64,000 bases of DNA, taken from positions 115,818-179,817 of the forward strand of contig JACPUX010000001.1 in assembly GCA_016192065.1 (NCBI GenBank), written 5' to 3'. A program made the translations under genes and the position numbers. This document shows positions 33,081 to 43,289 of the stretch, piece by piece. Each line of letters opens with the position of its first letter. Position 1 is the stretch's first letter. The notes beneath the pieces are model-generated. The model was not told the origin of the DNA. It saw nothing but the letters and a program-made list of their open reading frames with translations, and did not search any database. Source of the stretch: Betaproteobacteria bacterium (GTDB lineage: Bacteria; Pseudomonadota; Gammaproteobacteria; Burkholderiales; Casimicrobiaceae).

Positions 33081-34490
33081 TTACAGGCTGTAATACATGT
33101 CGTATTCGACTGGGTGCGTGGTCATGCGAAAGCGCGTGACTTCCTCCATCTTCAGATCGATGTAGGCATCGAGCATGTCGTTGGTGAACACGCCACCGCG
33201 GGTCAGGAACTCGCGGTCTTTATCGAGATAATCGAGCGCCTGATCGAGCGAGGAGCATACAGTCGGGATCTTTGCGTCCTCTTCCGGCGGCAAATCGTAG
33301 AGGTTCTTGTCGGCCGGATCGCCAGGATGGATTTTATTCTGCACGCCGTCGAGACCGGCCATCAGCATCGCCGCGAAACCCAAATAGGGGTTGCAGGTGG
33401 GGTCGGGGAAGCGCACTTCGATGCGCCGGCCCTTGGGGTTGGCGACATAGGGAATGCGGATCGAGGCGGAGCGGTTGCGCGCCGAGTAGGCCAGCTTTAC
33501 CGGGGCTTCGAAGCCCGGCACCAAACGTTTGTAAGAGTTGGTGCCCGGGTTGGTGATCGCGTTCAAAGCCCGCGCGTGCTTGATGATGCCGCCGATGTAA
33601 TAGAGCGCGAGTTCGGACAGGCCCGAATAGCCGTTGCCTGCGAAAAGATTCTGGCCGCCCTTCCAGATCGACTGATGCACGTGCATGCCGGATCCGTTGT
33701 CGCCGACAATCGGCTTGGGCATGAAGGTGGCGGTTTTTCCGTAGGCATGGGCGACGTTGTGAATCACGTATTTCATCACTTGCAGCCAATCGGCACGTTT
33801 GACCAGGGTGTTGAATTTGGTGCCGATCTCGCACTGCCCGGCGTTGGCCACTTCGTGGTGATGTACTTCGACCTCGACACCCATCTCTTCGAGCGCCAGA
33901 CACATGGCCGAGCGGATGTCCTGCAGGGAATCAACCGGGGGAACAGGGAAATAGCCGCCCTTGACGGTGGGGCGATGGCCCTTGTTGCCGCCGTCGAATT
34001 TCTCCGCCGTGGACCAGGCCGCCTCTTCGGAGAACACGCGGCAATAAGAACCGGACATGTCCACCGACCACTCGACGGAATCAAAAATAAAGAACTCGGG
34101 CTCGGGGCCGAAGTAAGCTGCATCCCCCAGGCCCGTGGACTTGAGGTAAGCCTCGGCGCGCTTGGCCAGCGAGCGCGGATCACGCTCGTAGCCCTTGCCG
34201 TCGGTCGGTTCGACCACGTCACAACTGATATTCAGCGTGGTCTCATCCATGAAGGGATCAATGTTGGCGGTGTCGGGGTCGGGCATGAGCAGCATGTCGG
34301 ATGCCTGAATGCCTTTCCAGCCGGCGATCGAGGAACCGTCAAACGCGTGGCCGGCCTCGAATTTGTCGGCGCCGAATTGGTGTGAAGGCACCGTAACGTG
34401 CTGCTCTTTGCCGCGCGTGTCGGTGAAACGGAGGTCCACGAACTTGACCTCTTTTTCCTGAATCATCTTGAGTACATCGGCTGCCGCCAT
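33081..34490 (-). CDS. glnA: Glutamine synthetase type I
   Basis: A 469-residue GSI-beta-type enzyme making glutamine from glutamate and ammonia. Visible motifs: DGSSIAGW, the metal-binding [52 protein letters not shown], and the adenylylation loop NLYDLPPEE with the target Tyr. The C terminus is DMYYSL. It is transcribed from a sigma-54 promoter with NtrC enhancers and is followed by a terminator. Confidence 0.98.
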   Translation of the reverse strand: MAAADVLKMIQEKEVKFVDLRFTDTRGKEQHVTVPSHQFGADKFEAGHAFDGSSIAGWKGIQASDMLLMPDPDTANIDPFMDETTLNISCDVVEPTDGKGYERDPRSLAKRAEAYLKSTGLGDAAYFGPEPEFFIFDSVEWSVDMSGSYCRVFSEEAAWSTAEKFDGGNKGHRPTVKGGYFPVPPVDSLQDIRSAMCLALEEMGVEVEVHHHEVANAGQCEIGTKFNTLVKRADWLQVMKYVIHNVAHAYGKTATFMPKPIVGDNGSGMHVHQSIWKGGQNLFAGNGYSGLSELALYYIGGIIKHARALNAITNPGTNSYKRLVPGFEAPVKLAYSARNRSASIRIPYVANPKGRRIEVRFPDPTCNPYLGFAAMLMAGLDGVQNKIHPGDPADKNLYDLPPEEDAKIPTVCSSLDQALDYLDKDREFLTRGGVFTNDMLDAYIDLKMEEVTRFRMTTHPVEYDMYYSL

Positions 34491-34552
34491 GGTTTTCTCC
34501 TAAGGGGAAAGTTTCTGACACCGTGAAGCAAAAAATTTTCGCCTGCGCCTCA

Positions 34553-34568
34553 AGCAACATTCGTGCCA
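34553..34568 (-). promoter_or_regulatory. Sigma-54 promoter of glnA
   Basis: On the minus strand the sequence reads TGGCAC-GAATG-TTGCT, matching the sigma-54 consensus TGGCAC-N5-TTGCA at ten of eleven fixed positions with exact spacing. Transcription would begin near 34542, giving a leader of about 52 nt before the glnA ATG. Two NtrC-type sites lie upstream at suitable distance. Confidence 0.88.
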
Positions 34569-34622
34569 TGCACCTTTGACGCCAAAACACGGTTTGGACA
34601 GGCCGTGGGCAAGCTGCGGGAC

Positions 34623-34637
34623 GCACTGTTTCGGTGC
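34623..34637. promoter_or_regulatory. NtrC enhancer site 1 (proximal)
   Basis: GCACTGTTTCGGTGC is a 15-bp GCAC-N7-GTGC dyad like NtrC sites at other glnA promoters. Its centre is about 88 bp upstream of the predicted start of transcription. Confidence 0.75.
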
Positions 34638-34651
34638 GTATCAACGAATCC

Positions 34652-34666
34652 GCACCCATATGGTGC
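34652..34666. promoter_or_regulatory. NtrC enhancer site 2 (distal)
   Basis: GCACCCATATGGTGC is a nearly perfect GCACC-N5-GGTGC dyad. Its centre is 29 bp from site 1, close to three helical turns, so two NtrC dimers could bind on the same face of the DNA. Confidence 0.8.
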
Positions 34667-34910
34667 GGACAAGTTATGCGCGGGAATCAACTCTGCATTT
34701 TAGACCAATTCGCCTGATTGCGTGGAACCTGGCGCCGCCACGGTCCTCTTTGGCGGCGGTCGGCTGGGCGTCCGGGCGCCACCTGCGCCAACCCCCGCGA
34801 ACCGGCCTCGCCAATCGCCTGCGGGAAGGGGCGGGCGATAGGTACGCCAGTGGGGACGCCAGCAAACTGCGCTCGGCGACCCCACCGGTGCGCAGCCCAG
34901 GGCCCAAGTG

Positions 34911-34939
34911 CTGCGATTCCCGCTTCGCTGCCCTATACT
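34911..34939 (+). promoter_or_regulatory. Possible sigma-70 promoter for the rhodanese gene
   Basis: A TATACT hexamer (34934-34939) with a weak CTGCGA -35 element 17 bp upstream. The leader would be about 110 nt. The rest of the 385-bp gene-free stretch 34673-35057 shows no gene or other recognised element. Confidence 0.35.
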
Positions 34940-35057
34940 ACGGGTCTCAATTTTTCCGTCCGCCCAATTTGGCGGATTCCGACCTTGGCCGGAAGGGCGA
35001 ATCTTGACTCGATCAGCGTCCCCCGATCTGCGACAGCGCACTCTTGGAACTTATAAT

Positions 35058-35513
35058 ATGAGCCAACTCGATGATTTGTTAGCCGTTGCGCGCGAGCGCG
35101 GCGCCTCCATGGGTCTGCCCTATTTTGGTGCAGCGCTGCCGCGAGAAGCTGCGGCACTGCTTCAAGAGTCGCCTGAAGCGCGCATGATCGACGTGCGTAC
35201 CAATGCCGAGTGGGATTGGGTCGGACATGTACCCGGCTGTCCGCTGATTGAATGGCAGTCGTATCCCGACATGCATCTGAACGAGCGATTTATCGCCGAA
35301 TTGCAGTCCGCGGTGCCTGACCGGAAGGCGCCGCTGCTGTTCATCTGCCGCAGTGGCGCCCGCTCGGATCTCGCGGCACGGGCCGCCACCGCCGCGGGCT
35401 ACGAATGCTGCTTCAACGTACTCGAAGGCTTCGAGGGTAACCGCGATGAACATGGCCATCGCAGTACCCTGGGCGGCTGGCGCGCCGCCGGACTGCCCTG
35501 GGAGCAGTCGTGA
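35058..35513 (+). CDS. Single-domain rhodanese-like sulfurtransferase
   Basis: A 151-residue cytosolic protein. It has the rhodanese CH2 motifs ARMIDVRTNAEWDWVGHVPG and FICRSGARSDLAARAA; the Cys in CRSGARSD is the sulfane-sulfur carrier. The end (EGFEGNRDEHGHRSTLGGW) is typical of a proteobacterial rhodanese subgroup. Partner or substrate is not evident. The start MSQLDDLL was chosen over an upstream open stretch that lacks similarity. Confidence 0.85.
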   Translation: MSQLDDLLAVARERGASMGLPYFGAALPREAAALLQESPEARMIDVRTNAEWDWVGHVPGCPLIEWQSYPDMHLNERFIAELQSAVPDRKAPLLFICRSGARSDLAARAATAAGYECCFNVLEGFEGNRDEHGHRSTLGGWRAAGLPWEQS

Positions 35514-35703
35514 GCGCGGCACCGCCAAAGTCTGCGCTTGGGCTCGATGCTCGCGGCGTACCGCCGCCCCTTCCCCCTGCCGACGCGTGGAGCCGGGTGT
35601 GGTTCGCGCGCCCGGCCTGCTCCGGAGTCTGACTTGCGCCCTGCGTGAACCGACCGATCAGATCAAAGCGCGGAGCTTTTGCGACCCGATCGTTGCGGCG
35701 GTA

Positions 35704-36531
35704 TCAGGGATGGAAGGGCTCTAGTTTGTAACCCTCGGCGGGCACGCCCCCGGAGTCGAGGTAGAGCGTCAAATAGTGCTCTTCACCTGCCGGCAGGCCG
35801 CGCTCTGCGGACGCCTTGCCGGTGAGGTATTCCACCGGGCCGAACACCCGTCGCGCCACGACCTGACCCTGCACATCCTGCAGGGCCAGTTCGAGGTGCG
35901 GATAGGCGACCGCGAACGATGCGCGGTTGCGCAGGGTGGCTGAAAGCACCAGCAAACCCTTGCGCGCCGGATCGGCCTGCAAATCCGAAGCCTCGATGGT
36001 GATGCGCCCCGATTCGCGCGGCGGGCCGATGCTGCAGCCGATCGGCTCACAGGCCGAGCGCAGGATCTCCCCCAGCTCCGGGTACTCGGCGCTGAGGCGA
36101 TCGCGATAGGCGTAGGTGATTTGCGCCACGAGCAACGAGGCCAGCAGGACCGCCGCCAGACCGTACGCCCAGAGCTCGCGGCGGGTGAGCCGGCGCTTCG
36201 CCTCGGCCAATTCTCCAGGCAAGCGCAGGGGCGTTTCCTCCTCCACGACCACCGCGGCGGCTTCGGCGCTGCCTTCGGATGCCGCCGAATCACCCACCGG
36301 CCTACGCAGGGTCATGGTGGGTGGCCCCTTCGCGGGGTCGAAACCCTCCTCGAGCTCGTATTCCGGACGCGCCAGGATCTGAGGCCGCAACTCCACCAGA
36401 TACATGCGGCCGTCGAAGACCCCCTGGCATTGGCCGCAGCGCACCCGGCCTTCGCGCAGCGAGAGCTGCTCCGCAGTAATGCGGAACACGGTATGGCATT
36501 TGGGGCAGCGGGTGTGGAGGGGCGCAGACAT
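35704..36531 (-). CDS. Zinc-ribbon/DUF3426 membrane protein
   Basis: A 275-residue protein with an N-terminal MJ0042-type zinc ribbon (TRCPKCHTVFRIT, RVRCGQCQGVFDG), a charged linker, one membrane span (about residues 120-142, LWAYGLAAVLLASLLVAQI) and a C-terminal DUF3426 domain outside the membrane. Such genes commonly follow prmA in Betaproteobacteria. Role unknown. It starts one base after the prmA stop. Confidence 0.85.
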   Translation of the reverse strand: MSAPLHTRCPKCHTVFRITAEQLSLREGRVRCGQCQGVFDGRMYLVELRPQILARPEYELEEGFDPAKGPPTMTLRRPVGDSAASEGSAEAAAVVVEEETPLRLPGELAEAKRRLTRRELWAYGLAAVLLASLLVAQITYAYRDRLSAEYPELGEILRSACEPIGCSIGPPRESGRITIEASDLQADPARKGLLVLSATLRNRASFAVAYPHLELALQDVQGQVVARRVFGPVEYLTGKASAERGLPAGEEHYLTLYLDSGGVPAEGYKLEPFHP

Positions 36532-36532
36532 T

Positions 36533-37444
36533 TCAGCCAGCCGTCACTAAAGGTTTGGCACCCGCCAGCGCCACCCAGCCATCCTCTTCGCCCCATCGCG
36601 ACAGCGCAATCCAAGGGGCATACGCGGCGATGACCTGATCGGCCTGGCCGACGAGGATGCCGGACAATACCAAGGAGCCCCCGGCCGCCACCTGCCGGCT
36701 GAGCAGCGGCGCCATGGCGCAGAGCGGATTGGTGAGGATGTTGGCGACGACTACCGCATAGCCGATGTTCGGCTGGTCTCCGGGAGAAAAGAAGCTTGCC
36801 GATACTTGGTTGCGCGCAGCGTTATTCGTGGCGGCCTGAATGGCCTGCGGATCGATATCCACGCCATGTACCGGCCGGGCGCCCAGCAAAGCCCCGGCGA
36901 TGGCCAGGAGTCCCGATCCGCAGCCGTAATCGAGCAAGGCCGTGCCGGACGCAAGCTTGGCGTCGAGCCAAGCCAGGCAAAGGCGGGTCGTGGCGTGACT
37001 ACCGGTGCCGAAAGCCAGGCCGGGGTCGAGCCGAATGTTGATGGCGCCGGGGTCAACCGGCTCGGACCAGCTCGGAACCACCCACAGGCGACCAGTGGCG
37101 TGTATCGGTCCGAATTGAGACTGGGTGAGGCGCACCCAGTCCTGGTCGTCGAGGGTCTGCATGGTCACGGCGCCCAACTCTGGCAGCGCGTGTTCGCGCC
37201 CCAGGCGCTCTAGCAGGTCCGACATCGGCGTGCCCTCTGAAAACAAGGCGAGCACACGATTGCACTTCCAGCCGATACCGTCTTGGCTGGCCGCGCCGGG
37301 TTCGCCATAGAGCGGCGACTCGGCGGGTGAGCCGGCTACTGCATCGGCGATGTCCACAGCCAGGGCGCCGGCCTCGAGCAGCGCCTCGGACCAGCGTTCC
37401 GCGCCGTCCGCGTCGGCTTCGAAGAGCAGGGCGAGGTAAGCCAC
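36533..37444 (-). CDS. prmA: Ribosomal protein L11 methyltransferase
   Basis: A 303-residue SAM-dependent enzyme that methylates ribosomal protein L11. The C-terminal Rossmann domain has DPGLAFGTGSHATTRLCLAW, LLDYGCGSGLLAIAGALLGA and VVVANILTNPL. The GTG start at 37444 gives the usual N-terminal substrate-binding domain (AYLALLFEADADG) and lies one base after the accC stop; the longer frame overlaps accC and was rejected. Confidence 0.93.
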   Translation of the reverse strand: MAYLALLFEADADGAERWSEALLEAGALAVDIADAVAGSPAESPLYGEPGAASQDGIGWKCNRVLALFSEGTPMSDLLERLGREHALPELGAVTMQTLDDQDWVRLTQSQFGPIHATGRLWVVPSWSEPVDPGAINIRLDPGLAFGTGSHATTRLCLAWLDAKLASGTALLDYGCGSGLLAIAGALLGARPVHGVDIDPQAIQAATNNAARNQVSASFFSPGDQPNIGYAVVVANILTNPLCAMAPLLSRQVAAGGSLVLSGILVGQADQVIAAYAPWIALSRWGEEDGWVALAGAKPLVTAG

Positions 37445-37445
37445 T

Positions 37446-38816
37446 TCAGCCCCCGGGTTTCTTGATCTTGGCCAGGCGCTGCTCGAGATAATGGATCGAC
37501 GTACCACCACGACGAAAATTCTCGTCGGCCAGAAGCTGCTGGTGCAGGGGGATGTTGGTCTTGATGCCCTCGACCACCATTTCCGAGAGCGCCACGTGCA
37601 TGCGTGCCATGGCCTGTTCACGCGTTTCGCCATAGGCGATGACCTTGCCGATCATCGAATCGTAGTGCGGCGGAACGAAATAGCCGTGATAGACATGTGA
37701 ATCGACGCGGATTCCCGGCCCGCCTGGCGGGTGCCAGGAGGTGATGCGCCCGGGCGAGGGCGCGAAGGTAAAGGGATCCTCGGCGTTGATGCGGCATTCG
37801 ATGGCATGGCCGCGCTTTTCGATGTCGCGTTGCCGGAACCGCAGCTTCTCGCCGGCGGCAATGCGGATTTGCTCCTGCACGATATCGATCCCGGTGGTCA
37901 ACTCGGTGACCGGATGCTCGACCTGCACCCGAGTGTTCATCTCAATGAAGAAGAACTCCTCGTTTTCGTACAGGAACTCGAACGTGCCCGCGCCACGATA
38001 GCCGATTTTTCGGCACGCATCGGCGCAGCGCTCGCCGATCTTGGCGATGATGCGTGGCGCGATGCCGGGCGCCGGGGCCTCCTCGATGACTTTCTGATGG
38101 CGCCGCTGCATCGAGCAGTCGCGCTCGCCCAAGTACACGGCGCTACGAAACTCATCCGCCAGAACCTGGATTTCCACATGACGCGGGTTCTCCAGATACT
38201 TCTCCAGGTACACCATGGGATTGCTGAAGGCAGCCTGGGCTTCGCTGCGGGTAAGGCTGACCGCGTTGAGCAAGGCGGCCTCGGTATGCACTACGCGCAT
38301 GCCGCGCCCGCCACCACCACCCGCGGCCTTGATGATCACCGGATAACCGACGCCCCGCGCAATGCGCACGACTTCCTTTGGGTCCTCGGGCAGAGCGCCT
38401 TCCGAGCCCGGTACACAGGGCACATCCGCATCCTTCATGGCGTTCTTGGCGCTGACCTTGTCGCCCATCAGCCTGATGGTGTCCGCGCGCGGGCCGATGA
38501 ACACAAAGCCGCTGCGTTCCACCTTGTCGGCAAAATCGGCGTTCTCCGAAAGAAATCCATAGCCTGGATGAATCGCCTCGGCATCAGTGACCTCCGCCGC
38601 GCTGATGATCGCCGGAATGTTCAAATAGCTCTGGCTGCTGGGTGCCGGGCCGATGCACACAGATTCGTCGGCGAGGCGCACGTACTTGGCTTCGGAGTCC
38701 GCCTCGGAATGAACGACCACGGTCTTGATGCCCATTTCGCGGCAGGCGCGCTGGATGCGGAGGGCGATTTCGCCGCGGTTGGCGATCAGGATCTTCTCAA
38801 ACACTCTCGGCTCCAT
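37446..38816 (-). CDS. accC: Biotin carboxylase subunit of acetyl-CoA carboxylase
   Basis: A 456-residue ATP-grasp enzyme that carboxylates biotin on AccB, the first step of fatty-acid synthesis. Motifs: [68 protein letters not shown] and [13 protein letters not shown]. The start MEPRVFEKI was chosen over a longer frame. It follows accB by 110 bp. Confidence 0.98.
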   Translation of the reverse strand: MEPRVFEKILIANRGEIALRIQRACREMGIKTVVVHSEADSEAKYVRLADESVCIGPAPSSQSYLNIPAIISAAEVTDAEAIHPGYGFLSENADFADKVERSGFVFIGPRADTIRLMGDKVSAKNAMKDADVPCVPGSEGALPEDPKEVVRIARGVGYPVIIKAAGGGGGRGMRVVHTEAALLNAVSLTRSEAQAAFSNPMVYLEKYLENPRHVEIQVLADEFRSAVYLGERDCSMQRRHQKVIEEAPAPGIAPRIIAKIGERCADACRKIGYRGAGTFEFLYENEEFFFIEMNTRVQVEHPVTELTTGIDIVQEQIRIAAGEKLRFRQRDIEKRGHAIECRINAEDPFTFAPSPGRITSWHPPGGPGIRVDSHVYHGYFVPPHYDSMIGKVIAYGETREQAMARMHVALSEMVVEGIKTNIPLHQQLLADENFRRGGTSIHYLEQRLAKIKKPGG

Positions 38817-38926
38817 AACGACCAGCGGGCGATTTGGCTCCGGCCGCTGCGCCCAGGATTCTCTTGAACATGATGTTCCGGCCAAATGGCGGGTATGCCG
38901 CCCGAAAAACTCAGCGCCAAGGCGCT

Positions 38927-39394
38927 TCAGCCGATCACAAACAGCGGCTGACCGTACTCCACGGGCTGGCCGTTCTCCGCGAGGATGGCCTTGACCACGC
39001 CAGCATGGTCGGACTCGATCTCGTTCATGAGTTTCATCGCCTCGATGATGCAGAGGGTGTCGCCCACGCCGACCGTTTGCCCGACTTCGGCAAACGCCTT
39101 GGCATCGGGTGAGGATGAACGATAGAAGGTCCCGACCATGGGCGACTTCAGTACATAGCCCTCGGCCGCCGGCGCCGCATTGGCCACCACAGCGCCGATC
39201 GTCGCGGACCCTTGGACGGTCGTGGCATTGGCCACGATCGGTGGCGCCGCCGGCAGGGTGATGGTCTGCTGGCTCATGGCCGGCTGGAGAGCCCGCGTGA
39301 TGCGCACCCGTTCTTCGCCTTCCGTGATCTCCAGCTCCGCAATCCCCGACTCCTCGACTAAGTCGATGAGCTTCTTCAGTTTTCGCAAATCCAT
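38927..39394 (-). CDS. accB: Biotin carboxyl carrier protein of acetyl-CoA carboxylase
   Basis: A 155-residue carrier with an N-terminal helical domain ([20 protein letters not shown]), a linker rich in Ala/Pro/Val, and a biotinyl domain with the biotinylated Lys in [11 protein letters not shown]. BirA, encoded at 58963-59985, should biotinylate it. It starts nine bases after the aroQ stop. Confidence 0.97.
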   Translation of the reverse strand: MDLRKLKKLIDLVEESGIAELEITEGEERVRITRALQPAMSQQTITLPAAPPIVANATTVQGSATIGAVVANAAPAAEGYVLKSPMVGTFYRSSSPDAKAFAEVGQTVGVGDTLCIIEAMKLMNEIESDHAGVVKAILAENGQPVEYGQPLFVIG

Positions 39395-39403
39395 GGTGCC
39401 TGT

Positions 39404-39910
39404 CTACTCCTGTAGCCGAGCCAGCGCATAGGACAGCGCCAGTTCATAGCCCTTGATCCCCAGACCGACGATGCAACCGACGGCCACGTCGGAAAAGTAT
39501 GAAACACGCCGGAAGGGCTCCCGGGCATGCACGTTGGAAAGATGGACCTCGATGAAGGGTATGGCCACCCCCACCAGAGCGTCACGCAGCGACACGCTAC
39601 TGTGCGTCAACCCGCCCGGATTGACGAGCAAAAAGCGCACGCCCTCTTCGCGCGCCAGATGCACCCGGTCAATCAACGCCCCTTCGTGGTTGCTTTGGAA
39701 GCTGGCGAGCTTGCTTCCGTCGTCCGCCGCCAGCCGCGCCAGTCGCTGGTCGAGTTGCCGCAGCGTGGTACGGCCATAGATTTCCGGCTCCCGGGTTCCC
39801 AAGAGGTTCAGATTGGGCCCGTGTAGAACGAGTATGGCAGTGCCGGAACGTGGGGCCGCCCCTCTGGAACCGCTAGTCTTGGCCAGTCCTTGGCGCTTTT
39901 CCTGGCCCAT
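39404..39910 (-). CDS. aroQ: Type II 3-dehydroquinate dehydratase
   Basis: A 168-residue shikimate-pathway enzyme. Motifs: [64 protein letters not shown] and [12 protein letters not shown]. The usual start lies just before the HGPNLN motif, but no start codon occurs there; the first plausible ATG (MGQEKRQG) gives an extra tail of about 20 residues. It leads the aroQ-accB-accC-prmA cluster. Confidence 0.95.
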   Translation of the reverse strand: MGQEKRQGLAKTSGSRGAAPRSGTAILVLHGPNLNLLGTREPEIYGRTTLRQLDQRLARLAADDGSKLASFQSNHEGALIDRVHLAREEGVRFLLVNPGGLTHSSVSLRDALVGVAIPFIEVHLSNVHAREPFRRVSYFSDVAVGCIVGLGIKGYELALSYALARLQE

Positions 39911-40025
39911 CTCCGCCCCTCCCAGGACGTTACAGAGGGCGCAAGTTTGCCGCAAATCGCCGCAACTTGTCCAGTATTTCGGGTTTTTCTACGCTGTTGT
40001 CCGTTGCGCGGACCGACCGCTGCGG

Positions 40026-40607
40026 CTAGAGCGCCGCGCGCACCATGGCCGCCAGGCGCGTGCCCGGAACCCGTCCCAGATGGGCTTCGGCGATCCCGCC
40101 CTGCCGATCGATGACCACCGTAAAGGGCAAGACTCCGTACTGGTTTCCCGCCGCGCGTGCGATGTCGACCGCGGTAAATCCCCCGATCAGTATGGGGTAG
40201 TTCACTCCGAACTCGGCAACATATCCTCGCACGGCTTCGGCTTGGTCGATGGCGATGCCGACTATGGTCACGGGTTCCTGGGCAAACTGGGTGTGCAGCG
40301 CGATGAGGTCTGGAATCTCCTCGCGGCATGGACCGCACCAGGTGGCCCAGAAGTTCACCACGATCACCCTCCCAGCCCATTGTTTGAGGGCTTGAGTCTG
40401 GCCCCGCAAGTCTGGGTAGGTGGCGGCCATGATCGGCCCGGGGTCGCGCTCACGCCCCAGCTTGTCGGCATGTTTTGATTCCGGCGGCATGGTCCAGCGC
40501 AGTAGGGCGGCACCTCCCAGTACCAGGGCGAGGCCCAGCGCGATCAGCCCCGGCCAACCGGCCAGGAACGCGCGCCAGGGGGCCCGTGGTTCAGCGGGGA
40601 AGTTCAT
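40026..40607 (-). CDS. TlpA/ResA-like membrane-anchored thioredoxin
   Basis: A 193-residue protein with an N-terminal anchor (LIALGLALVLGGAALL) and a periplasmic thioredoxin fold with the active site NFWATWCGPCREEIPDL, followed by VGIAIDQAEAVRGYV and a cis-Pro region (YGVLPFTVVIDRQG). Likely a thiol reductase that receives electrons from DsbD, whose gene overlaps its start by 17 bp. Confidence 0.9.
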   Translation of the reverse strand: MNFPAEPRAPWRAFLAGWPGLIALGLALVLGGAALLRWTMPPESKHADKLGRERDPGPIMAATYPDLRGQTQALKQWAGRVIVVNFWATWCGPCREEIPDLIALHTQFAQEPVTIVGIAIDQAEAVRGYVAEFGVNYPILIGGFTAVDIARAAGNQYGVLPFTVVIDRQGGIAEAHLGRVPGTRLAAMVRAAL

Positions 40608-42480
40608 GAAGCACGGCGAGAAAGCGCTCCGCGGGGAGAAAGCCGATCACCCGAGGATTGGGGAGCTCCCGCCCGGCGGCATCGAAAAAAATGATTCCGG
40701 GCGGCCCGAACAAACCAAAGCGCTTGAGCAATTCCTTGGACGCGCTGTCATTGAGGGTCACATCCGCCTGCACCAGGGCGAATTCGGCGAGCTTCGCGCC
40801 AACCTTGGCGTCGGCGAAGGTGAAGCGCTCCATTTCCTTGCAGGACACACACCAGTCGGCGTAGAAGTCGAGCATCACCGGCCGACCCTTGGCCTGCTCC
40901 AGGAAGCCGTCGAGTTGGGCACTGTCCCGCACCCGCTGGAATTGCGGCGCACCGGAAGCCGGCGCCGTGGTGCTGGCGCGCAGCCCAGAAAGGGGTTGCA
41001 GAACATCGGTACCGCCGCTCATCGCACCCACCCATTGGGCGACCCCCGCCAACAACAACACCACGCCTAGTGCCTTGCCTAGGCGGGTGATGCCGGGCGC
41101 GTCGTGAGGCAAGCCGTCGAGCACCCTCAAATAGACCGCCAGGGCGCAAAGCAGCGAACCCCATACCGCCATCTGCACCGCCAGCGGCAGCACCGGGGCG
41201 AGCAGCCAAGCCGCCACGAACAACAGCAACCAGCCGAAGGCTCGCTGTACCGATTCCATCCAGACCCCCGCCCGCGGCAGGACCGAGCCTGCGGAAGCGC
41301 CGACGAACAACAGGGGCAGCCCCATGCCCAGGCCCATGGCAAAGAGCGCCGTCCCGCCCAGCAGTTGGTCGCCGGTCCGCGCGATGTACAAGAGCGCCCC
41401 GGCCAATGGGGCCGCGACGCAAGGCCCGATGATCAGACCGGAGAGCACCCCCATTACCAGCACGGCGGCGTAACGCCCCCCCGGCAGGCGGTCGACGCGG
41501 TGCCGCAGAGCCGCCTGCAAGCTAGCGGGCAATTGCAGGTGATAAACGCCGAACATCGACAGCGCGAGCAAGACGAAAATAATGGCAAAGCCGCCCAACA
41601 CCCAAGGGTTCTGCAAGACGCTGGCGAGGAGCATGCCGCTGGCGGCCGCCAGCACTCCGGCCAGCGCGTAGGTTACCGCCATGCCCAGCACGTAAACCAG
41701 GGCCAACATGAACCCCCGCGCCGCGGTGACGGTTTTGCCATGCCCGACGATGAGCCCGGAGAGGATGGGCAGCATGGGCAGCATGCAGGGCGTGAAGGCG
41801 AGCAGCAGCCCGAAGCCAAAAAACCCGAGCAGGCTGAGCGCGAGATTACCGCCGGCGAGCAATCGCTCGGCCTGACCCGCATCTTCATATCCGGATGGCC
41901 CGGCGGCACCAGCGGGCGCAGCCGCAGCGGCGGAACGGGCGCCCGCGCTTGCACTGGCCGGCGACTGAACCGCCGGCGACCTCTCGCCCAGATCATTCGC
42001 GGCCACGGACGGCATCGACGGTGCGGATGATGACGGGGCGACCGTAGCCGCCGCCAGGGGTACCAGCAGCGCCGACTTCTGCTGCTGCGGCGGGAAACAG
42101 ACCCCGAGATCGGCGCAGCCTTGCGAGGTCACACTCAGATCGAGTTTCTGACCGGGGCGCGCGCCGACCAGCGCGATCGGTATGCGTAAATCGCCACGGT
42201 AGGTTTCCACCCGGCCGAAAAACTCGTCCTCCTTGATCTTGCCCGGAGGAAACCGCGGTTCACCGAGTTGGGCACCCTCCAGGGCAAAGCGGAATTTCTC
42301 GCGGTAAAGAAAATAGCCCTTGGCGATGCGAAAGCGCACTTCCAGTGACTTGTCGTCAACCGCGCGGGCTTCGAACTTGAAGGCGATTTCGGGATCGAGC
42401 AGCTCTTCGGCGGCGTGGGGCGCCATCGAAACGGCGCACAAAACGGCCGCAAGTCCGAGCCGCAGAGGGTGGAGGTTCAT
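40591..42480 (-). CDS. dsbD: Thiol:disulfide interchange protein DsbD
   Basis: A 629-residue protein passing electrons from cytoplasmic thioredoxin to the periplasm. Signal peptide; N-terminal alpha domain with the Cys pair in SQGCADLGVCFPP; an Ala/Pro-rich linker; eight-span DsbD core with FTPCMLPMLPILSG and GPCVAAPLAGALL; C-terminal thioredoxin domain with YADWCVSCKEME. The ATG at 42480 was taken; a TTG one codon upstream is possible. It lies three bases after the cutA stop. Confidence 0.95.
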   Translation of the reverse strand: MNLHPLRLGLAAVLCAVSMAPHAAEELLDPEIAFKFEARAVDDKSLEVRFRIAKGYFLYREKFRFALEGAQLGEPRFPPGKIKEDEFFGRVETYRGDLRIPIALVGARPGQKLDLSVTSQGCADLGVCFPPQQQKSALLVPLAAATVAPSSSAPSMPSVAANDLGERSPAVQSPASASAGARSAAAAAPAGAAGPSGYEDAGQAERLLAGGNLALSLLGFFGFGLLLAFTPCMLPMLPILSGLIVGHGKTVTAARGFMLALVYVLGMAVTYALAGVLAAASGMLLASVLQNPWVLGGFAIIFVLLALSMFGVYHLQLPASLQAALRHRVDRLPGGRYAAVLVMGVLSGLIIGPCVAAPLAGALLYIARTGDQLLGGTALFAMGLGMGLPLLFVGASAGSVLPRAGVWMESVQRAFGWLLLFVAAWLLAPVLPLAVQMAVWGSLLCALAVYLRVLDGLPHDAPGITRLGKALGVVLLLAGVAQWVGAMSGGTDVLQPLSGLRASTTAPASGAPQFQRVRDSAQLDGFLEQAKGRPVMLDFYADWCVSCKEMERFTFADAKVGAKLAEFALVQADVTLNDSASKELLKRFGLFGPPGIIFFDAAGRELPNPRVIGFLPAERFLAVLHELPR

Positions 42481-42483
42481 CAA

Positions 42484-42810
42484 TCAGCTTTCTGCGGAGC
42501 TAGTCTCGCCGCGGACCCAATCGAGGTATTCCGGCAGGCCCGCGCAAAGGGGGACAGCGATCACCTCGGGAAGTTCGTAAGGGTGATTGCGCCGTATGGC
42601 TTCCTCGACCTCGGAATAGCGTGCGTCGGTGGTCTTGATCTGCAAAGGGTACTCGGTCGCGATTTCGGTTTTTCCGCGCCAGTGGTAAAGTGACCGGGTC
42701 GCGCTGCCGATATTCACACATGCGGCCAAGCGACGCTCCACCAGCAGCGCGGCAAGCTTCTCCGCGCTGGCTAGGTCGGGATATTGGGTCAAGACGAGCA
42801 GGATTTTCAT
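42484..42810 (-). CDS. cutA: CutA1-family divalent-cation tolerance protein
   Basis: A 108-residue trimeric PII-like protein. Motifs: AALLVERRLAACVNIG, YHWRGKTEIATEYPLQIKTT and HPYELPEVIAVPL, all conserved in CutA1. It is associated with metal tolerance; the molecular role is not fixed. It diverges from fxsA with 23 bp between starts and precedes dsbD, as often found. Confidence 0.93.
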   Translation of the reverse strand: MKILLVLTQYPDLASAEKLAALLVERRLAACVNIGSATRSLYHWRGKTEIATEYPLQIKTTDARYSEVEEAIRRNHPYELPEVIAVPLCAGLPEYLDWVRGETSSAES

Positions 42811-42833
42811 CAACCGGGCACGAAGGACGGGCG

Positions 42834-43238
42834 ATGCGATACGCAATGTTGGCTATTTTACTGGGTTTCCCGGTCCTCGACTGCTATTTGACGGTACAGC
42901 TCGCCAACCTGAGCGGCATACCGGTCGCGGCCTGGATGGCGCTCGGCCTGGTCGCGGGCTGGATGCTGCTGCGCGCACAGCGGCTAAACTTCCGGGCTCG
43001 CACGCTGGCGGCCATGTATGGACCGGATTCGCTGCTGCGCGGACTCCTGGATAGCGGGCGCAAAGTGCTCGCCGGGTTCCTGTTCCTGCTGCCCGGCGTA
43101 CTGTCCGACTGCATGGCCTTGCTGCTTTTGCTGGTGCCGATCAATGTTGGCCCGCTACTGCAAATGCAATCCAGCACCCAACCAGGGATGACGCGCCGGC
43201 CCGATACCCTGGACGGTGATTTCCGCCGTCTCGACTGA
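42834..43238 (+). CDS. fxsA: FxsA-family inner-membrane protein
   Basis: A 134-residue membrane protein with three to four hydrophobic segments (AMLAILLGFPVLDCYLTVQ, AAWMALGLVAGWMLL, FLFLLPGVLSDCMALLLLL). The LLPGVLSD motif marks FxsA, which in E. coli eases exclusion of phage T7 by F plasmid. Role in this organism unknown. The start MRYAML was chosen by the family N terminus. Confidence 0.85.
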   Translation: MRYAMLAILLGFPVLDCYLTVQLANLSGIPVAAWMALGLVAGWMLLRAQRLNFRARTLAAMYGPDSLLRGLLDSGRKVLAGFLFLLPGVLSDCMALLLLLVPINVGPLLQMQSSTQPGMTRRPDTLDGDFRRLD

Positions 43239-43289
43239 GCACTGGTGAACGAATCGGGTCGCGCAGCCGATCGATGCACAAACCCTGAG

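Noticed and set aside
35052..35057. Perfect TATAAT directly before the rhodanese ATG
   Set aside because: As a -10 element it would start transcription inside the gene, and no -35 fits; probably chance in an A/T-rich start region.
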